Positions 1 through 9,799 of a stretch of DNA of 64,000 nucleotides are shown here, one piece after another. The DNA is from Psychrosphaera sp. B3R10 (GTDB lineage Bacteria > Pseudomonadota > Gammaproteobacteria > Enterobacterales > Alteromonadaceae): the NCBI RefSeq assembly GCF_018861025.1, contig NZ_JAHKQH010000028.1, positions 51,591 through 115,590 of the forward strand, read 5' to 3'. The position numbers and the translations under genes were made by a program. The notes under the pieces were generated by a model. It was not told the origin of the DNA. It saw nothing but the letters and a program-made list of their open reading frames with translations, and searched no databases. How positions within the stretch are numbered: the first letter of the stretch is position 1; every line of letters begins with the position of its first letter.

Positions 1-66
1 GAGGTAGAGTGACTCAGGAGACAAAACCGACGACCACATGGATGTGGGAGGTAGAGTGACTCAGGA
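1..66. repeat. Short tandem repeat, 47-base period, cut by the left window edge
   Basis: Bases 1-19 are repeated exactly at 48-66, so one full 47-base unit and a 19-base partial unit are visible. The unit contains a perfect palindrome CCACATGGATGTGG at 34-47. The period is not a multiple of three and stops occur in frame, so it does not encode a protein repeat. It probably extends to the left of the window. It could be an intergenic repeat family or the end of a small mobile repeat. Confidence 0.6.
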
Positions 67-186
67 ATTATAGGTGGTAACAACTTGCTAAATTCTATTG
101 TGGAAAATTTCAATTTTGAAGAAAAACAAATTAACCTTTGGGGTGCTTACGTTCGACATACTAAAAAGGGAAACTATTCTAGTTAA
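55..186 (+). pseudogene. Orphan C-terminal coding tail, no start codon
   Basis: Frame 1 is open from 55 to the TAA at 184-186 (43 codons) and reads like real protein from base 67 on, ending in VRHTKKGNYSS. There is no plausible start with a ribosome binding site, and the frame is stopped at 52-54 inside the tandem repeat. The likeliest reading is the 3' end of a gene whose upstream part was replaced or interrupted by the repeat. I do not recognise the family. A chance open frame is possible at this length. Confidence 0.3.
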
Positions 187-215
187 TAACAAACTTACAT
201 AAACTCGACAACTCG

Positions 216-590
216 CTAATGCATATTGAAATCTATGGTAATTTCCATAATGTCTGTTGTCCGTTTGCCATCATCCATAGCCGGCTTAAATTTCCACTTT
301 TTCAGAGCATTTAGCGCTGATTTACGAAAAATTCTTTTGGGTTTTTCATCTATGACTTCGATATCTTCAGCTTCCCCCTTTTTATTGACAACAAAAATCA
401 CTGAAACGTAACCTTCTATTTGCCTTAAATAAGCCTCTCTAGGATATTTAGGCGAAACTTTTTTTATCACCTCTGAACTTTGAAATTCAGCAAAGGAAGA
501 ACTACTAAAAACACTCGCTGCAAGTAAGATAGTCTTAAATTTATTAGCTTGAAAAAAACGATACTTGTTCACAAAACGCGTCCCTATCAT
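216..590 (-). CDS. Small secreted TonB C-terminal domain protein
   Basis: The 124-residue product has a probable signal peptide or short N-terminal anchor (residues 1-34, hydrophobic stretch ILLAASVFSSSSFA) followed by a TonB C-terminal domain at about 45-120, with the typical SPKYPREAY motif, the GYVSVIFVV strand and the ALKKWKFKPA segment. It lacks the proline-rich spacer of a true energy-transducing TonB, so it is unlikely to span the periplasm. Such stand-alone TonB-C proteins are common in Alteromonadales and mostly uncharacterised. No exbB, exbD or receptor gene lies nearby. The ATG at 590 has no clear ribosome binding site; an in-frame GTG at 572 is an alternative start. Confidence 0.75.
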   Translation of the reverse strand: MIGTRFVNKYRFFQANKFKTILLAASVFSSSSFAEFQSSEVIKKVSPKYPREAYLRQIEGYVSVIFVVNKKGEAEDIEVIDEKPKRIFRKSALNALKKWKFKPAMDDGKRTTDIMEITIDFNMH

Positions 591-699
591 ACAAGAGTGA
601 CTATTCCGTCATTAGTTTTTTGTAATTAAATGCTAATTTAGCACAATTTCAGATGTTAGCTTAATATGGTTTTTAACCTTAATAAAAATTTTAGGCATA

Positions 700-728
700 A
701 AAAAACCGTGTATTAAACACGGCTTTTT
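700..728 (-). terminator. Rho-independent terminator of recA
   Basis: The stem CCGTGT (706-711) pairs with ACACGG (717-722), is extended by A/T pairs, and is followed in the minus direction by a run of T. It lies 24 bases past the recA stop codon. Confidence 0.8.
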
Positions 729-745
729 CAATTCTTATTTACTAA

Positions 746-1780
746 TTACAATGTCGCTTCTTTATCTTCTGCTTCTTCATCTTTGATTTCAGCTTTTAAT
801 AACAACATGTCACGTAATTTTCCTTCGATCTCGTCAGCCATTGCAGTGTTCTCTTTTAAGAACTTAATGCAGTTAGCTTTACCTTGACCAACTTTATCAC
901 CGCCGTAGGCATACCAGGCACCAGCCTTATCTACCACGCCGTGCTTCACGCCAAGGTCAATCAACTCACCTTCTTTAGAAATGCCTTTGCCATACATAAT
1001 AATAAATTCAGCTTGCTTAAATGGCGGAGCAACCTTGTTTTTGACAACCTTAACTCGCGTTTCGTTACCAATAACCTCATCACCTTCTTTAACCGAACCA
1101 ATTCTACGAATGTCTAAACGAACTGAAGCGTAGAATTTAAGTGCGTTACCACCAGTTGTCGTTTCTGGGTTACCGAACATCACACCAATTTTCATACGAA
1201 TTTGGTTAATGAAAATACATAACGTATTCGAACGTTTAATGTTACCTGTTAACTTACGTAATGCTTGAGACATCAAACGGGCTTGTAGACCCATGTGAGA
1301 GTCGCCCATGTCACCTTCAATTTCTGCCTTTGGTGTTAATGCTGCAACGGAGTCAACAATTAATACATCTACTGCACCAGAGCGAACTAGCATATCCGTA
1401 ATTTCTAATGCTTGCTCACCGGTATCTGGTTGAGATACTAAGAGCTCAGCGACATTTACGCCTAATGCAGAGGCATAAATTGGGTCCAATGCGTGTTCTG
1501 CGTCAACAAACGCACAGGTTTTACCTTCTTTTTGCGCTTCCGCAATAACTTGTAACGTTAATGTTGTTTTACCTGACGATTCTGGACCATAGATTTCGAT
1601 GATACGACCACAAGGTAAACCGCCTATACCAAGCGCGATATCCAGACCAAGTGAACCTGTTGAAATTGAGTCAATATCTAGCGCCTTGCTATCGCCTAGC
1701 TTCATGATTGAACCTTTACCAAATTGACGTTCAATTTGCTGTAAAGCTGCGCCTAACGCTTTTTCTTTATTCGCGTCCAT
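746..1780 (-). CDS. recA: RecA recombinase
   Basis: This is the ATP-dependent strand-exchange protein of homologous recombination and coprotease for LexA. From the ATG at 1780 the product is 344 residues, the usual RecA length, with Walker A GPESSGKT at 65-72, Walker B (LIVDSVAAL) near 140, the L2 loop region and an acidic C-terminal tail ([11 protein letters not shown]). The open frame extends upstream to 1858, but the start at 1780 matches the family and has GGAG seven bases ahead, while the upstream extension overlaps the promoter. The gene has its own SOS promoter and terminator. Unusually, recX does not follow; it lies 24 kb away beside alaS. Confidence 0.98.
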   Translation of the reverse strand: MDANKEKALGAALQQIERQFGKGSIMKLGDSKALDIDSISTGSLGLDIALGIGGLPCGRIIEIYGPESSGKTTLTLQVIAEAQKEGKTCAFVDAEHALDPIYASALGVNVAELLVSQPDTGEQALEITDMLVRSGAVDVLIVDSVAALTPKAEIEGDMGDSHMGLQARLMSQALRKLTGNIKRSNTLCIFINQIRMKIGVMFGNPETTTGGNALKFYASVRLDIRRIGSVKEGDEVIGNETRVKVVKNKVAPPFKQAEFIIMYGKGISKEGELIDLGVKHGVVDKAGAWYAYGGDKVGQGKANCIKFLKENTAMADEIEGKLRDMLLLKAEIKDEEAEDKEATL

Positions 1781-1830
1781 CTTAATCTCCAAGAATTTGT
1801 TTTTATGCATTTCGTCATAACTTGCTGCAA

Positions 1831-1858
1831 AGTATACTGTATAATTAAACAGTATCAA
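1831..1858 (-). promoter_or_regulatory. recA promoter with LexA (SOS) box in the spacer
   Basis: Read on the minus strand, a -35 TTGATA (1853-1858) and a -10 TATACT (1831-1836) are separated by exactly 16 bases. Those 16 bases are CTGT-N8-ACAG, a perfect LexA operator core (1837-1852). LexA bound here would block RNA polymerase directly. The transcript would start about 45 bases ahead of the recA ATG. Confidence 0.88.
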
Positions 1859-1885
1859 TAAAAATTTTTATTTATTTAAATATTT

Positions 1886-2389
1886 TCAGCCAACTAGCTC
1901 ACAGGCCTTTGTTAACGCCACCTCAGTAGCTTTTTGTCGTATTTCACTTCGGTTACCTGAAAATGTAAAACACTGTGACCATACAGTACTTTTTTCAACT
2001 TGAGTACTGTCCCTTGTCGCAATCGCTAACCAAACTGTACCAACTGGCTTAAATTCTGTACCGCCACCTGGGCCTGCTATACCACTAACGGCAATTGCCA
2101 CATTAGCATTAGCTGCATTTAGCGCGCCCTTTGCCATCTCGTGAACGGTTTCATCCGATACCGCGCCATAAGTATTTAACGTCTCGGTATTAACACCGAC
2201 CAACCTATGTTTCGCTTCGTTTGAGTAAGTTACATAGGCACAATCAAAATATCCCGAGCTCCCTGCAACCTCTGTTATTGCGTTGCTTATACCGCCACCG
2301 GTACAGGATTCAACGGTCGTTATCTTCCAACCTTTGGCTAACAATAAGTCACCTAATAATTGACTCTGTTTGTATATTTTGTTTTCCAT
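1886..2389 (-). CDS. pncC: Nicotinamide-nucleotide amidohydrolase PncC (CinA C-terminal family)
   Basis: The 167-residue protein is the stand-alone CinA C-terminal domain, which deamidates nicotinamide mononucleotide to nicotinate mononucleotide in pyridine nucleotide salvage. Diagnostic motifs are TVESCTGGGISNAIT near residues 25-39, with the conserved serine and cysteine, YVTYSNEAK, and AVSGIAGPGGG near 100-110. The ATG at 2389 has GAGG upstream. It lies just upstream of recA, as in many gammaproteobacteria, and is divergent from mutS across a 104-base gap that must hold both promoters. The old name cinA refers to the longer competence-linked form with an N-terminal domain, which is absent here. 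Confidence 0.93.
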   Translation of the reverse strand: MENKIYKQSQLLGDLLLAKGWKITTVESCTGGGISNAITEVAGSSGYFDCAYVTYSNEAKHRLVGVNTETLNTYGAVSDETVHEMAKGALNAANANVAIAVSGIAGPGGGTEFKPVGTVWLAIATRDSTQVEKSTVWSQCFTFSGNRSEIRQKATEVALTKACELVG

Positions 2390-2493
2390 TTGGATACCTC
2401 ATGTTTTGTCAGTAAATTTAGCAAGACAGACGGTTTTTGATCTGGGACAATGTTCGATATCATAGACTAAATCACTATTCTGTTAACGCTTTT

Positions 2494-5091
2494 ATGACCG
2501 ATATTTACAGCCCTGAAAACATCTCGCAACAAACTCCAATGATGAAACAATATTTGTCGATGAAAAAAGATCATCACGAAATTTTGTTGTTTTACCGAAT
2601 GGGCGATTTTTACGAACTCTTTTTTGACGATGCAAAAAAAGCCGCCGAGTTACTTGATATATCGTTAACCAAACGAGGTACGTCTTCTGGGCAACCTATT
2701 CCTATGGCCGGCGTACCTTATCATGCGGTCGATAATTATTTGTCGCGTCTAGTGCAAATGGGAGAGTCAGTCGCCCTATGTGAGCAAATTGGTGACCCAG
2801 CGACAAGTAAAGGTCCTGTCGAACGCAAAGTGGTAAGAATCGTTACCCCTGGCACCGTTAGTGATGAAAATCTATTAAATGAGCGGGCTGATAACCTAAT
2901 TTGCTCAGTTTATTCATCTTCCACTAAGTCAGGTGAACAATTTGGTATCGCTTATCTGGATATTAACAGTGGTCGATTTTTAATAAACCAGTTTGACCAA
3001 ATCGCGGATCTAAGTGCCACCCTGACACGTCTTTCCCCAGCAGAGTTGTTATTTCCTGAGAGTTTTCCGCATCTGAGCTTATTACAATCCATTAAGGGAA
3101 CTCGCAGACGTCCCGACTGGGAATATGATTTACAAACCAGCGAACGCGTTTTAGCACAACAATTTAAAACAAAAGACCTTGCGGGCTTTGGCGTAACTAA
3201 TGCACCTGTTGCCATTTGCGCTGCGGGTTGTTTGATGCAATACGTAAAAGACACTCAGCGTACTGCTTTGCCACATATCCGTGCGGTAGTTTTGGAATCT
3301 ATTGAAGATACAATAATTTTGGATTCAGCTACGCGCCGTAATCTAGAGTTAACGCAAAATCTAAGTGGTGGGCAGGAAAATACCTTGTCACAGGTATTAG
3401 ATAAAACATCAACGTCAATGGGAAGCCGACTTCTAAAGCGTTGGATCCACCTACCACGCCGCAATCACAGTGAAATAAATGCTCGACTAGAAGCCGTTGA
3501 ACACATATATAACAAGGCTAATTACGACGAATTTTCTGACATATTAAAACAAATAGGTGATATTGAACGAATTGTTGCCCGCCTTGCGCTTCGTTCGGCT
3601 CGACCTCGGGATTTAGCACGTCTACGAAGTGCAATATTGGTTTTTCCTGCCTTAAAGGCCTTGGTAAGTGATGCGACCGCACTACGATTTAAAGCACTTA
3701 ACAACCAAATTCAAACGTTTCCTGAGCTATCTGATTTACTACAAAAGGCGATTATTGATAATCCACCGGTACTTATTCGAGACGGTGGCGTTATTGCACC
3801 GGGTTACAACGACGAATTAGATGAATGGCGAGAACTCAGTGCTGGCGCAACTCGATTTGTTGAGCAATTGGAAATATCCGAACGTGAACGCACAGGAATT
3901 AGCACACTAAAAGTCGGCTACAATCGAGTGCACGGCTTTTACATTGATATAAGTAAAGCGTACTCAGATAAAGTGCCATCGGAGTACATTCGTCGTCAAA
4001 CATTAAAAAACAACGAACGTTATATTATTCCAGAGTTAAAGGAACACGAAGAGAAAGTCCTGAGCAGTCAAAGTAAAGCATTAGCGCTTGAAAAACGTTT
4101 ATATGAAGAATTGCTCGAACACCTAGCGACATTGATTGAGCCTTTACAGTTGGCGTCTGACGCAATTGCCCAAATCGATGTATTAAACAATTTTGCAGAA
4201 CGCGCCGATGCCTTAAATTACGCAAAACCAGAATTGGTCGAAGGTCGCTTTGTTAAAATCGAAGGCGGTCGTCACCCGGTTGTTGAACAAGTCATGACAG
4301 AACCTTTCATTGCAAACCCTGTGGAACTCGACCAGCAAAACCACCTAGCGATTATCACAGGGCCAAATATGGGCGGTAAATCAACCTACATGCGCCAAAT
4401 CGCACTGATTTGTTTGCTTGCTAATATAGGTAGTTTTGTTCCTGCTGAGCGTGCACAAATTGGTAATATTGACAGGATATTTACCCGTATCGGTGCATCC
4501 GATGATCTGGCTTCTGGCCGTTCAACCTTTATGGTTGAGATGACGGAAACTGCGAACATAATGCATAATGCGACGCCTAATTCATTAGTGCTAATGGATG
4601 AAATTGGCCGCGGGACAAGTACCTACGACGGTCTAAGTTTAGCTTGGGCCTGTGCCCAGCATCTTGCTAATAAGATTGGCGCACTAACGCTTTTTGCCAC
4701 CCATTATTTTGAACTGACACAATATGCAGAACAACAAAAAGGCGTATTTAATGTTCACCTCGATGCCCATGAACACGGTGACGACATCGTCTTTATGCAT
4801 CAAGTTCAACCTGGCGCTGCGAGTAAAAGCTTTGGGATACAAGTGGCTAAACTTGCGGGTCTACCACCAGAAATACTTACTTTTGCAAAAGCCAAACTGC
4901 ACTATTTAGAATCGAATAACATTCCTACCGGCGCAACCCCGACCTCTGCGGACAACCAAGTTCCACAGATGCCATTATTAGTCATGGAGCAGTCTGAGGT
5001 TGTCGATATTTTAAATCAAACCGATATCGATGAGTTGTCACCGCGCCAAGCATGGCAATTGATATTAGAATTAAAGCAAAAGATAAAATAG
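2494..5091 (+). CDS. mutS: DNA mismatch repair ATPase MutS
   Basis: MutS recognises mismatches and small loops and recruits MutL. From the ATG at 2494 the product is 865 residues (E. coli 853). The mismatch-reading F-x-E motif is F39-Y40-E41, the core and clamp domains follow, and the ATPase domain has Walker [10 protein letters not shown] at 623-631, the [16 protein letters not shown] Walker B and signature region, and the [10 protein letters not shown] switch. A short helical region at the C terminus should support tetramers. The frame is open back to a TTG at 2437, but the family N terminus (TPMMKQYL) fits the ATG at 2494, which has only a weak ribosome binding site. Presence of dam at 40 kb fits methyl-directed repair; mutH and mutL are not in the window. 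Confidence 0.97.
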   Translation: MTDIYSPENISQQTPMMKQYLSMKKDHHEILLFYRMGDFYELFFDDAKKAAELLDISLTKRGTSSGQPIPMAGVPYHAVDNYLSRLVQMGESVALCEQIGDPATSKGPVERKVVRIVTPGTVSDENLLNERADNLICSVYSSSTKSGEQFGIAYLDINSGRFLINQFDQIADLSATLTRLSPAELLFPESFPHLSLLQSIKGTRRRPDWEYDLQTSERVLAQQFKTKDLAGFGVTNAPVAICAAGCLMQYVKDTQRTALPHIRAVVLESIEDTIILDSATRRNLELTQNLSGGQENTLSQVLDKTSTSMGSRLLKRWIHLPRRNHSEINARLEAVEHIYNKANYDEFSDILKQIGDIERIVARLALRSARPRDLARLRSAILVFPALKALVSDATALRFKALNNQIQTFPELSDLLQKAIIDNPPVLIRDGGVIAPGYNDELDEWRELSAGATRFVEQLEISERERTGISTLKVGYNRVHGFYIDISKAYSDKVPSEYIRRQTLKNNERYIIPELKEHEEKVLSSQSKALALEKRLYEELLEHLATLIEPLQLASDAIAQIDVLNNFAERADALNYAKPELVEGRFVKIEGGRHPVVEQVMTEPFIANPVELDQQNHLAIITGPNMGGKSTYMRQIALICLLANIGSFVPAERAQIGNIDRIFTRIGASDDLASGRSTFMVEMTETANIMHNATPNSLVLMDEIGRGTSTYDGLSLAWACAQHLANKIGALTLFATHYFELTQYAEQQKGVFNVHLDAHEHGDDIVFMHQVQPGAASKSFGIQVAKLAGLPPEILTFAKAKLHYLESNNIPTGATPTSADNQVPQMPLLVMEQSEVVDILNQTDIDELSPRQAWQLILELKQKIK

Positions 5092-5143
5092 AACATCTTA
5101 CTATTGCCATTTAACGGTTAAAGCTAACTTTTAATTGAGGCAT

Positions 5144-5187
5144 AAAAAAGGCCCGACCAAAATAACATTTTGTGTCGGGCCTTTTTA
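5144..5187. terminator. Bidirectional terminator between mutS and the M28 peptidase
   Basis: AGGCCCGAC (5149-5157) pairs with GTCGGGCCT (5174-5182), flanked by A-tracts and T-tracts on both sides, so it can serve both convergent genes. Confidence 0.85.
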
Positions 5188-5233
5188 CTTCTATGTATAC
5201 GATTCACATAATTAATAGATCATTCAGCGAAAC

Positions 5234-6559
5234 TTAGTATATTTTTCCGGAAGCTTGCTCTGGCTTTGGTTCTATTCGACTCGGTGTAATCGTCCCATCA
5301 TTTATTCCCTCAGAAAATAGCTTTATGGTATTCACTACGTTATTCATCGATTCAAGATTTAGCGTTGAAACGTCATCGGTCACTTGATGATAATGGATAT
5401 CTTTATCTAATTGTGTTGTAGAGAACGAATGAGCAGGCACGCCAAACTTAGCTAAAGAGGCGTTGTCCGAGCGATAAAACAATCTTTGATCTGGATACGG
5501 ATCTGCATGAACTTTGATGCCTTCTGGCTCCAAATAGTTATTAATGAGCGTCATAAAATTAGAACGCTTAGGACCCGTAATCCAAGTAATACCTGGACCA
5601 AACTTTGATGGTTTACCTATCATTTCAATATTAACCATGGCAATAATTTTTGCCGGATCCAATTGTTTTGAAAAAAACTTAGAACCAAAACCACCAATTT
5701 CTTCACCCGAAAAGGCTGAAAATATTAACGTGCGTTTGTTTTTGTTTTGCGCCGCAAATTGCGCTGCTAAATTAATAACGGCGGAAGTTCCAGATGCATT
5801 GTCGTCAGCACCATTAAAAATTCTATCCTTATCTGCACTGCTACTTTGGTCTTCAGGCATCATACCTAAATGGTCATAATGAGATGAATATAATACATAC
5901 TCATCTTTCAACTCTTGCCCAGGCAATACACCCACAACATTAAATAATTCTTTTATCTCCAACTTAACTTCTGCGTCGGCAACGGCCGATTTTACTGAAG
6001 TGAGATCTGTTAGAACCAAAAAGAGAGTCCCTCGCTCACTTAGACTTTTTTTCGTTAATCCACGGGAGAAATAATTTCGATAAATGTTAAACCATTTCAC
6101 ATGGCTATTGTCGATTAGTACTAAGTGGTTACCACCTAACATATTCAGCTGGCGCAATTCAGTTTTCAGTTCTTGCCCTGGCCCTACATGCGTAACGGAT
6201 AACATATCCAAATTAAACGAACTGTCACCATCCGCCGTACTGACAACCGCCAAATTTACGCCGTCGATTACCGTATTGTTCAGTTTTAAATTCGCTTCTG
6301 TTACCGCATATTTATAAACAGGAACAGCCTGTAAAAATGATTTTTCGCCCCGAAAAGGCTTCAGTCCGATTTCTTTAAATCGGTTTTGGATATAATCTGC
6401 AGCGACGTCAATTTCAGGACTAAAATTGGCTCGACCTTTTAAGTCATCAGACGCGAGATACGTCAGGTCTGCTAGTAATTCATCTTGATATTTATCTTGT
6501 GCTGAGGCATCACTTACAAAAAAAACAAACGCCATTAAGAGAAAAGAAAATTTAGTCAT
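5234..6559 (-). CDS. Secreted M28-family zinc aminopeptidase
   Basis: From the ATG at 6559 (AAGGA six bases ahead) the 441-residue product starts with a clear signal peptide ending ASA-Q at about residue 20. The C-terminal half is a peptidase M28 domain with the co-catalytic zinc ligands visible: H227-x-D229 in SHYDHLG, D252 in NGADDNASGT, catalytic E286/E287 in FSGEEIGG, and a late histidine in HYHQVTDD. It should release N-terminal amino acids from peptides in the periplasm or medium. It is a single-gene unit lying between mutS and rpoS, which are often close neighbours in related genomes. An in-frame extension to 6625 exists but would bury the signal peptide. The exact substrate cannot be read from sequence. 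Confidence 0.9.
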   Translation of the reverse strand: MTKFSFLLMAFVFFVSDASAQDKYQDELLADLTYLASDDLKGRANFSPEIDVAADYIQNRFKEIGLKPFRGEKSFLQAVPVYKYAVTEANLKLNNTVIDGVNLAVVSTADGDSSFNLDMLSVTHVGPGQELKTELRQLNMLGGNHLVLIDNSHVKWFNIYRNYFSRGLTKKSLSERGTLFLVLTDLTSVKSAVADAEVKLEIKELFNVVGVLPGQELKDEYVLYSSHYDHLGMMPEDQSSSADKDRIFNGADDNASGTSAVINLAAQFAAQNKNKRTLIFSAFSGEEIGGFGSKFFSKQLDPAKIIAMVNIEMIGKPSKFGPGITWITGPKRSNFMTLINNYLEPEGIKVHADPYPDQRLFYRSDNASLAKFGVPAHSFSTTQLDKDIHYHQVTDDVSTLNLESMNNVVNTIKLFSEGINDGTITPSRIEPKPEQASGKIY

Positions 6560-6672
6560 TAGTATCCTTGAAATTAACATCTTAAAATTGGTGATTCTAA
6601 TACGATTAGAGTTAAACAACGCCAATAAAAACTCATCTAATAGAGCGATATCGGCAATAAATTGGAAACATT

Positions 6673-6700
6673 AAAAAAGCCAGCGGGTTGGCCGCTGGCT
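6673..6700 (-). terminator. Terminator of rpoS
   Basis: AGCCAGCGG (6678-6686) pairs with CCGCTGGCT (6692-6700), followed in the minus direction by six T residues; 20 bases past the rpoS stop codon. Confidence 0.88.
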
Positions 6701-6720
6701 TTAATTAAAAACATTAGGTT

Positions 6721-7701
6721 TTACACTTCGACTTTAAACAAGGATTCCATGTTAAGGCCTTCATGAGTCGCCATGTCCCGCAAACGACGTAACGCTTCAA
6801 CTTGGATCTGCCTAACACGTTCGCGCGTTAAGCCAATTTCTTTACCCACATTTTCAAGTGTCGAAGGTTCATAACCCAACAGACCAAATCGACGAGCCAA
6901 AACTTCACGTTGTTTTGGATTAAGTTGCTCTAACCAGCTAACAATATTGTCGTTTATATCATCATCCGTCGTTTTAACTTCAGGGCTCTTGCCTCTGTCG
7001 TCCGCTATAATATCTAACAAGACTTTATCCGAGTCACCACCGATTGGTGTGTCGACAGAGCTAATGCGCTCGTTTAAACGTAACATCTTAGAAACGTCTT
7101 CTACTGGGCGATCTAGAGTTGCTGCTATTTCTTCTGCTGTAGGTTCGTGATCGAGTTTTTGGGCAAGCTCTCGCGCCGTACGTAAATAAACATTTAGTTC
7201 TTTCACCACATGTATAGGCAAACGAATCGTTCGTGTCTGATTCATTATCGCGCGTTCAATTGTTTGTCTAATCCACCAGGTCGCGTAAGTAGAGAAACGG
7301 AATCCACGTTCTGGGTCGAATTTTTCCACTGCTCGAATTAAACCTAAATTACCTTCTTCGATTAAATCTAATAGAGCTAAACCACGATTATTGTAACGAC
7401 GGGCAATTTTAACAACGAGTCGTAAATTACTTTCGATCATACGCTTGCGGGAGGCATCGCATCCTCTTAAGGCTTTGCGAGCAAAAAAGACTTCTTCTTC
7501 GGCGGATAGTAATGGTGAAAATCCAATTTCACTAAGATAGATTTGAGTGGCGTCTAAGTTTTTTGGCTGGTCGGCTTTCGCTACAACTTCTTCCTTTTCT
7601 TCCTTTGCGACATCTTCAATGTCATTAATGTCAGGTTCGACTAATTCTAATAGGTCAACTTTTGCGTCCGTTTCGATGTTTTTAACACTAGTTTGGCTCA
7701 T
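6721..7701 (-). CDS. rpoS: RNA polymerase sigma factor RpoS
   Basis: This is the stationary-phase and general stress sigma factor. The ATG at 7701 is preceded by a strong GGAGG and gives 326 residues (E. coli 330). Region 2 is clear ([19 protein letters not shown], then the [13 protein letters not shown] segment), region 3 follows, and region 4 carries the helix-turn-helix [20 protein letters not shown]. The acidic N terminus is variable as in other RpoS proteins. It lies immediately downstream of nlpD, so transcription from inside nlpD is likely by analogy with enterobacteria, though I did not identify that promoter. A rho-independent terminator follows. Confidence 0.97.
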   Translation of the reverse strand: MSQTSVKNIETDAKVDLLELVEPDINDIEDVAKEEKEEVVAKADQPKNLDATQIYLSEIGFSPLLSAEEEVFFARKALRGCDASRKRMIESNLRLVVKIARRYNNRGLALLDLIEEGNLGLIRAVEKFDPERGFRFSTYATWWIRQTIERAIMNQTRTIRLPIHVVKELNVYLRTARELAQKLDHEPTAEEIAATLDRPVEDVSKMLRLNERISSVDTPIGGDSDKVLLDIIADDRGKSPEVKTTDDDINDNIVSWLEQLNPKQREVLARRFGLLGYEPSTLENVGKEIGLTRERVRQIQVEALRRLRDMATHEGLNMESLFKVEV

Positions 7702-7754
7702 ACACGCCTCCAATTTACCCTTCAGTGGATCATCCAGGTGTTGAAATCGAGTGC

Positions 7755-8579
7755 TTAACGTTTTGGAAGGTACTTAAGTGGATTAACAGAACGGCCACGG
7801 AATCGGATTTCAAAATGCAAACGCACTCGATCAGATCCGGATTTTCCCATCTCTGCAATCACTTGACCTGCCTTAACCCAATCTTGTTCTTTCACTTTTA
7901 GTGAACGATTGTGAGCGTAAGCACTCAAATAATCATTGTTATGTTTGACAATAATTAAATTGCCATAACCTCGAAGCGCACTGCCAGCGTAAACCACTTT
8001 GCCGTCTGCTGCAGCAATAATGGAGTCACCTTCTTTTCCACCAAAATCGAGTCCTTTGTTGCCATTTACACGGCTTGAATAAGTCTCAATTATTTTTCCC
8101 TTACTAGGATACCGCCAATTGCGGATCTTACTAGGGAACGGATCTTTATTAGCTTTTTGTGTATCTCTATGATCCTGTTGTTTTTTACCGTACTCCTCTG
8201 ACTTTTCTTTTGCAATAAGTTTTTTGTTATTTTTTCCTAAACTGTCTACTACGCCCACTATAACCTGCTTTGGTGGTTCAGCTTTATTAACGACTGCTTT
8301 GGGGTTAATGATTAACTTTTGGCCCGGGTAAATATTGAATGGTTTATCTATTTTATTTATTTGAGCCAAATACCGAAAGTCTTGCCCAGAACGCCATGCG
8401 ATTGAATAAAGGGTTTCACCCTGTTTAACTTCGTACGTGTCGTCAGACAAAGTATTGCGATAAGAAGGTAAATAGCTTACCCCCGCGTCGCTTATGTCCG
8501 CGATAGGTGCAGGCGCTTTTCGACTCGTGCAACTCGTTAAAATTAAAAACGATATTAGGGCGACTACGACTATTTTCAT
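7755..8579 (-). CDS. nlpD: Murein hydrolase activator NlpD (LysM and degenerate M23)
   Basis: The 274-residue lipoprotein has a lipobox ending at Cys17 (LILTSC), a LysM peptidoglycan-binding domain at about 49-92 ([14 protein letters not shown]) and a C-terminal LytM/M23 domain at about 170-270. The first metal histidine of active M23 enzymes is replaced (GNKGLDF rather than H-x3-D), which is the hallmark of NlpD-type activators that switch on the amidase AmiC at the division site instead of cutting the wall themselves. Its ATG overlaps the yqaA stop as TAATG, so the two are translationally coupled. It is followed by rpoS, the standard arrangement. Confidence 0.95.
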   Translation of the reverse strand: MKIVVVALISFLILTSCTSRKAPAPIADISDAGVSYLPSYRNTLSDDTYEVKQGETLYSIAWRSGQDFRYLAQINKIDKPFNIYPGQKLIINPKAVVNKAEPPKQVIVGVVDSLGKNNKKLIAKEKSEEYGKKQQDHRDTQKANKDPFPSKIRNWRYPSKGKIIETYSSRVNGNKGLDFGGKEGDSIIAAADGKVVYAGSALRGYGNLIIVKHNNDYLSAYAHNRSLKVKEQDWVKAGQVIAEMGKSGSDRVRLHFEIRFRGRSVNPLKYLPKR

Positions 8580-9163
8580 TAGAATAATTGTTTATATCCG
8601 ATCAAACCTACGATTAGCACAATCACTAACCAACCTAAAAAGTCCACGTATTCGCGGATCTTATGTTCCATTTTTTCGCCACCAAAATACAAGATCCCAG
8701 CAACCAAAAAGAATCGCATGCCGCGACCAATGGCAGAGGCAAATACAAATGGCCAAAACGCCATCGATAACATACCAGCGCTTACTGTAAATAATTTGTA
8801 TGGAATTGGGGTAAATCCGGCAACAAACACAACTAGCACGCCATATTCGCTAAAATAGTTAACTATTGTTTCGAACTTACTTTGGTAACTCATCATTTCA
8901 ATAAAAGGTAAAACAACTGGCTCGTATAAATACGCACCAAGGAAATAACCGACAATACCACCAATTACAGAACTAATACTGGTTATTGACGCAAAATACC
9001 ACGCTTTTTTAGGTTGACTCAAAACCATTGGAGCCAACATAACATCTGGTGGGATTGGGAAAAATACGGATTCAGCAAAGGTTAAAACCGCTAAATATGC
9101 CGTCGCATATTTGTGTTTTGCCCACTTCAAACATGTATCGTAAAGCGTTGTAAATATTTTCAC
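8579..9163 (-). CDS. yqaA: YqaA-type DedA/VTT-domain inner membrane protein
   Basis: The 194-residue protein has four to five hydrophobic segments and the VTT (SNARE-associated, DedA-like) pattern: FAESVFFPIPPDVMLAP near residues 27-43, the GGIVGYFLG segment near 68-76, and the AGFTPIPYKLFTVSAGM and GRGMRFF motifs. DedA relatives move undecaprenyl phosphate or phospholipids across the inner membrane; the role of the YqaA subgroup is not settled. It starts with GTG at 9163, overlapping the pcm stop codon by one base, and its own stop overlaps nlpD. This placement between pcm and nlpD is seen in several Vibrio and Alteromonadales genomes. Confidence 0.88.
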   Translation of the reverse strand: MKIFTTLYDTCLKWAKHKYATAYLAVLTFAESVFFPIPPDVMLAPMVLSQPKKAWYFASITSISSVIGGIVGYFLGAYLYEPVVLPFIEMMSYQSKFETIVNYFSEYGVLVVFVAGFTPIPYKLFTVSAGMLSMAFWPFVFASAIGRGMRFFLVAGILYFGGEKMEHKIREYVDFLGWLVIVLIVGLIGYKQLF

Positions 9164-9798
9164 TAAATGGTTGCTCCTGCCACTAATGGAACAAACTTAG
9201 CGGGTTCTAAAATAGTTTCGACGAACGTATCGCCATTCCGGACAATTTTAACAAGATGTTGGACACGTTCACCAACCGGTAATATCAAAATACCACCATC
9301 TTTTAATTGTTGTTTCAACGCGGGTGGAACTTCATTAGGTGCCGCTGTCACTATGATGGCATCAAATGGGGCTTTTGACTCCCAGCCTTGCCAACCGTCA
9401 CCATGCTTCATTTGCACGTTGTAAATATCAAGCTGCTGTAACTTACGTTTGGCATTTAGTTGTAAGTTTCTGATCCGCTCTACAGAAAAGACTTTATCAA
9501 ATACTTTACCTAAAATGGCTGCCTGATACCCAGAACCGGTGCCAATTTCCAATACATTGGTTTCGACATTATGTTCAACCAAAAGTTGCGTCATTTTTCC
9601 AACAATATATGGCTGTGAAATTGTCTGACCCTGGCCAATAGGCAAAGCGGTATTTTCATAGGCTTTATGTGCCAGCACAGATTCAATAAAGAAGTGTCTT
9701 GGAACCTCAGACATAGCGTTTAGAACACTGTCATTGGTAACACCTAAAGTTTTTAATTGGCTGACCAGTGCGCCACCACTTCGTGCAAATTGATTCAT
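9163..9798 (-). CDS. pcm: Protein-L-isoaspartate O-methyltransferase
   Basis: Pcm methylates isoaspartyl residues formed by protein ageing so that they revert to aspartate. The product is 211 residues, close to the E. coli enzyme (208). Visible motifs are the GQTISQPYIVGKMTQLL substrate region at about 54-70 and the SAM-binding VLEIGTGSGYQAAIL at about 79-93, then DAIIVTAAP. It starts one base after the surE stop and overlaps yqaA, so it sits in a tightly packed stress operon that leads to rpoS. Confidence 0.96.
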   Translation of the reverse strand: MNQFARSGGALVSQLKTLGVTNDSVLNAMSEVPRHFFIESVLAHKAYENTALPIGQGQTISQPYIVGKMTQLLVEHNVETNVLEIGTGSGYQAAILGKVFDKVFSVERIRNLQLNAKRKLQQLDIYNVQMKHGDGWQGWESKAPFDAIIVTAAPNEVPPALKQQLKDGGILILPVGERVQHLVKIVRNGDTFVETILEPAKFVPLVAGATI

Positions 9799-9799
9799 A

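Noticed and set aside
746-1858. Longer recA starting at 1858
   Set aside because: The extra 26 codons overlap the promoter and SOS box; RecA starts at the ATG at 1780 with a good binding site.
5544-5879. 111-codon plus-strand frame opposite the M28 peptidase
   Set aside because: It lies opposite the zinc-ligand region of a clear M28 gene; a shadow.
7755-8579. NlpD as a pseudo-enzyme due to mutation
   Set aside because: The loss of the M23 histidine is the normal state of NlpD-type activators (E. coli NlpD also reads GNKGID), not damage.
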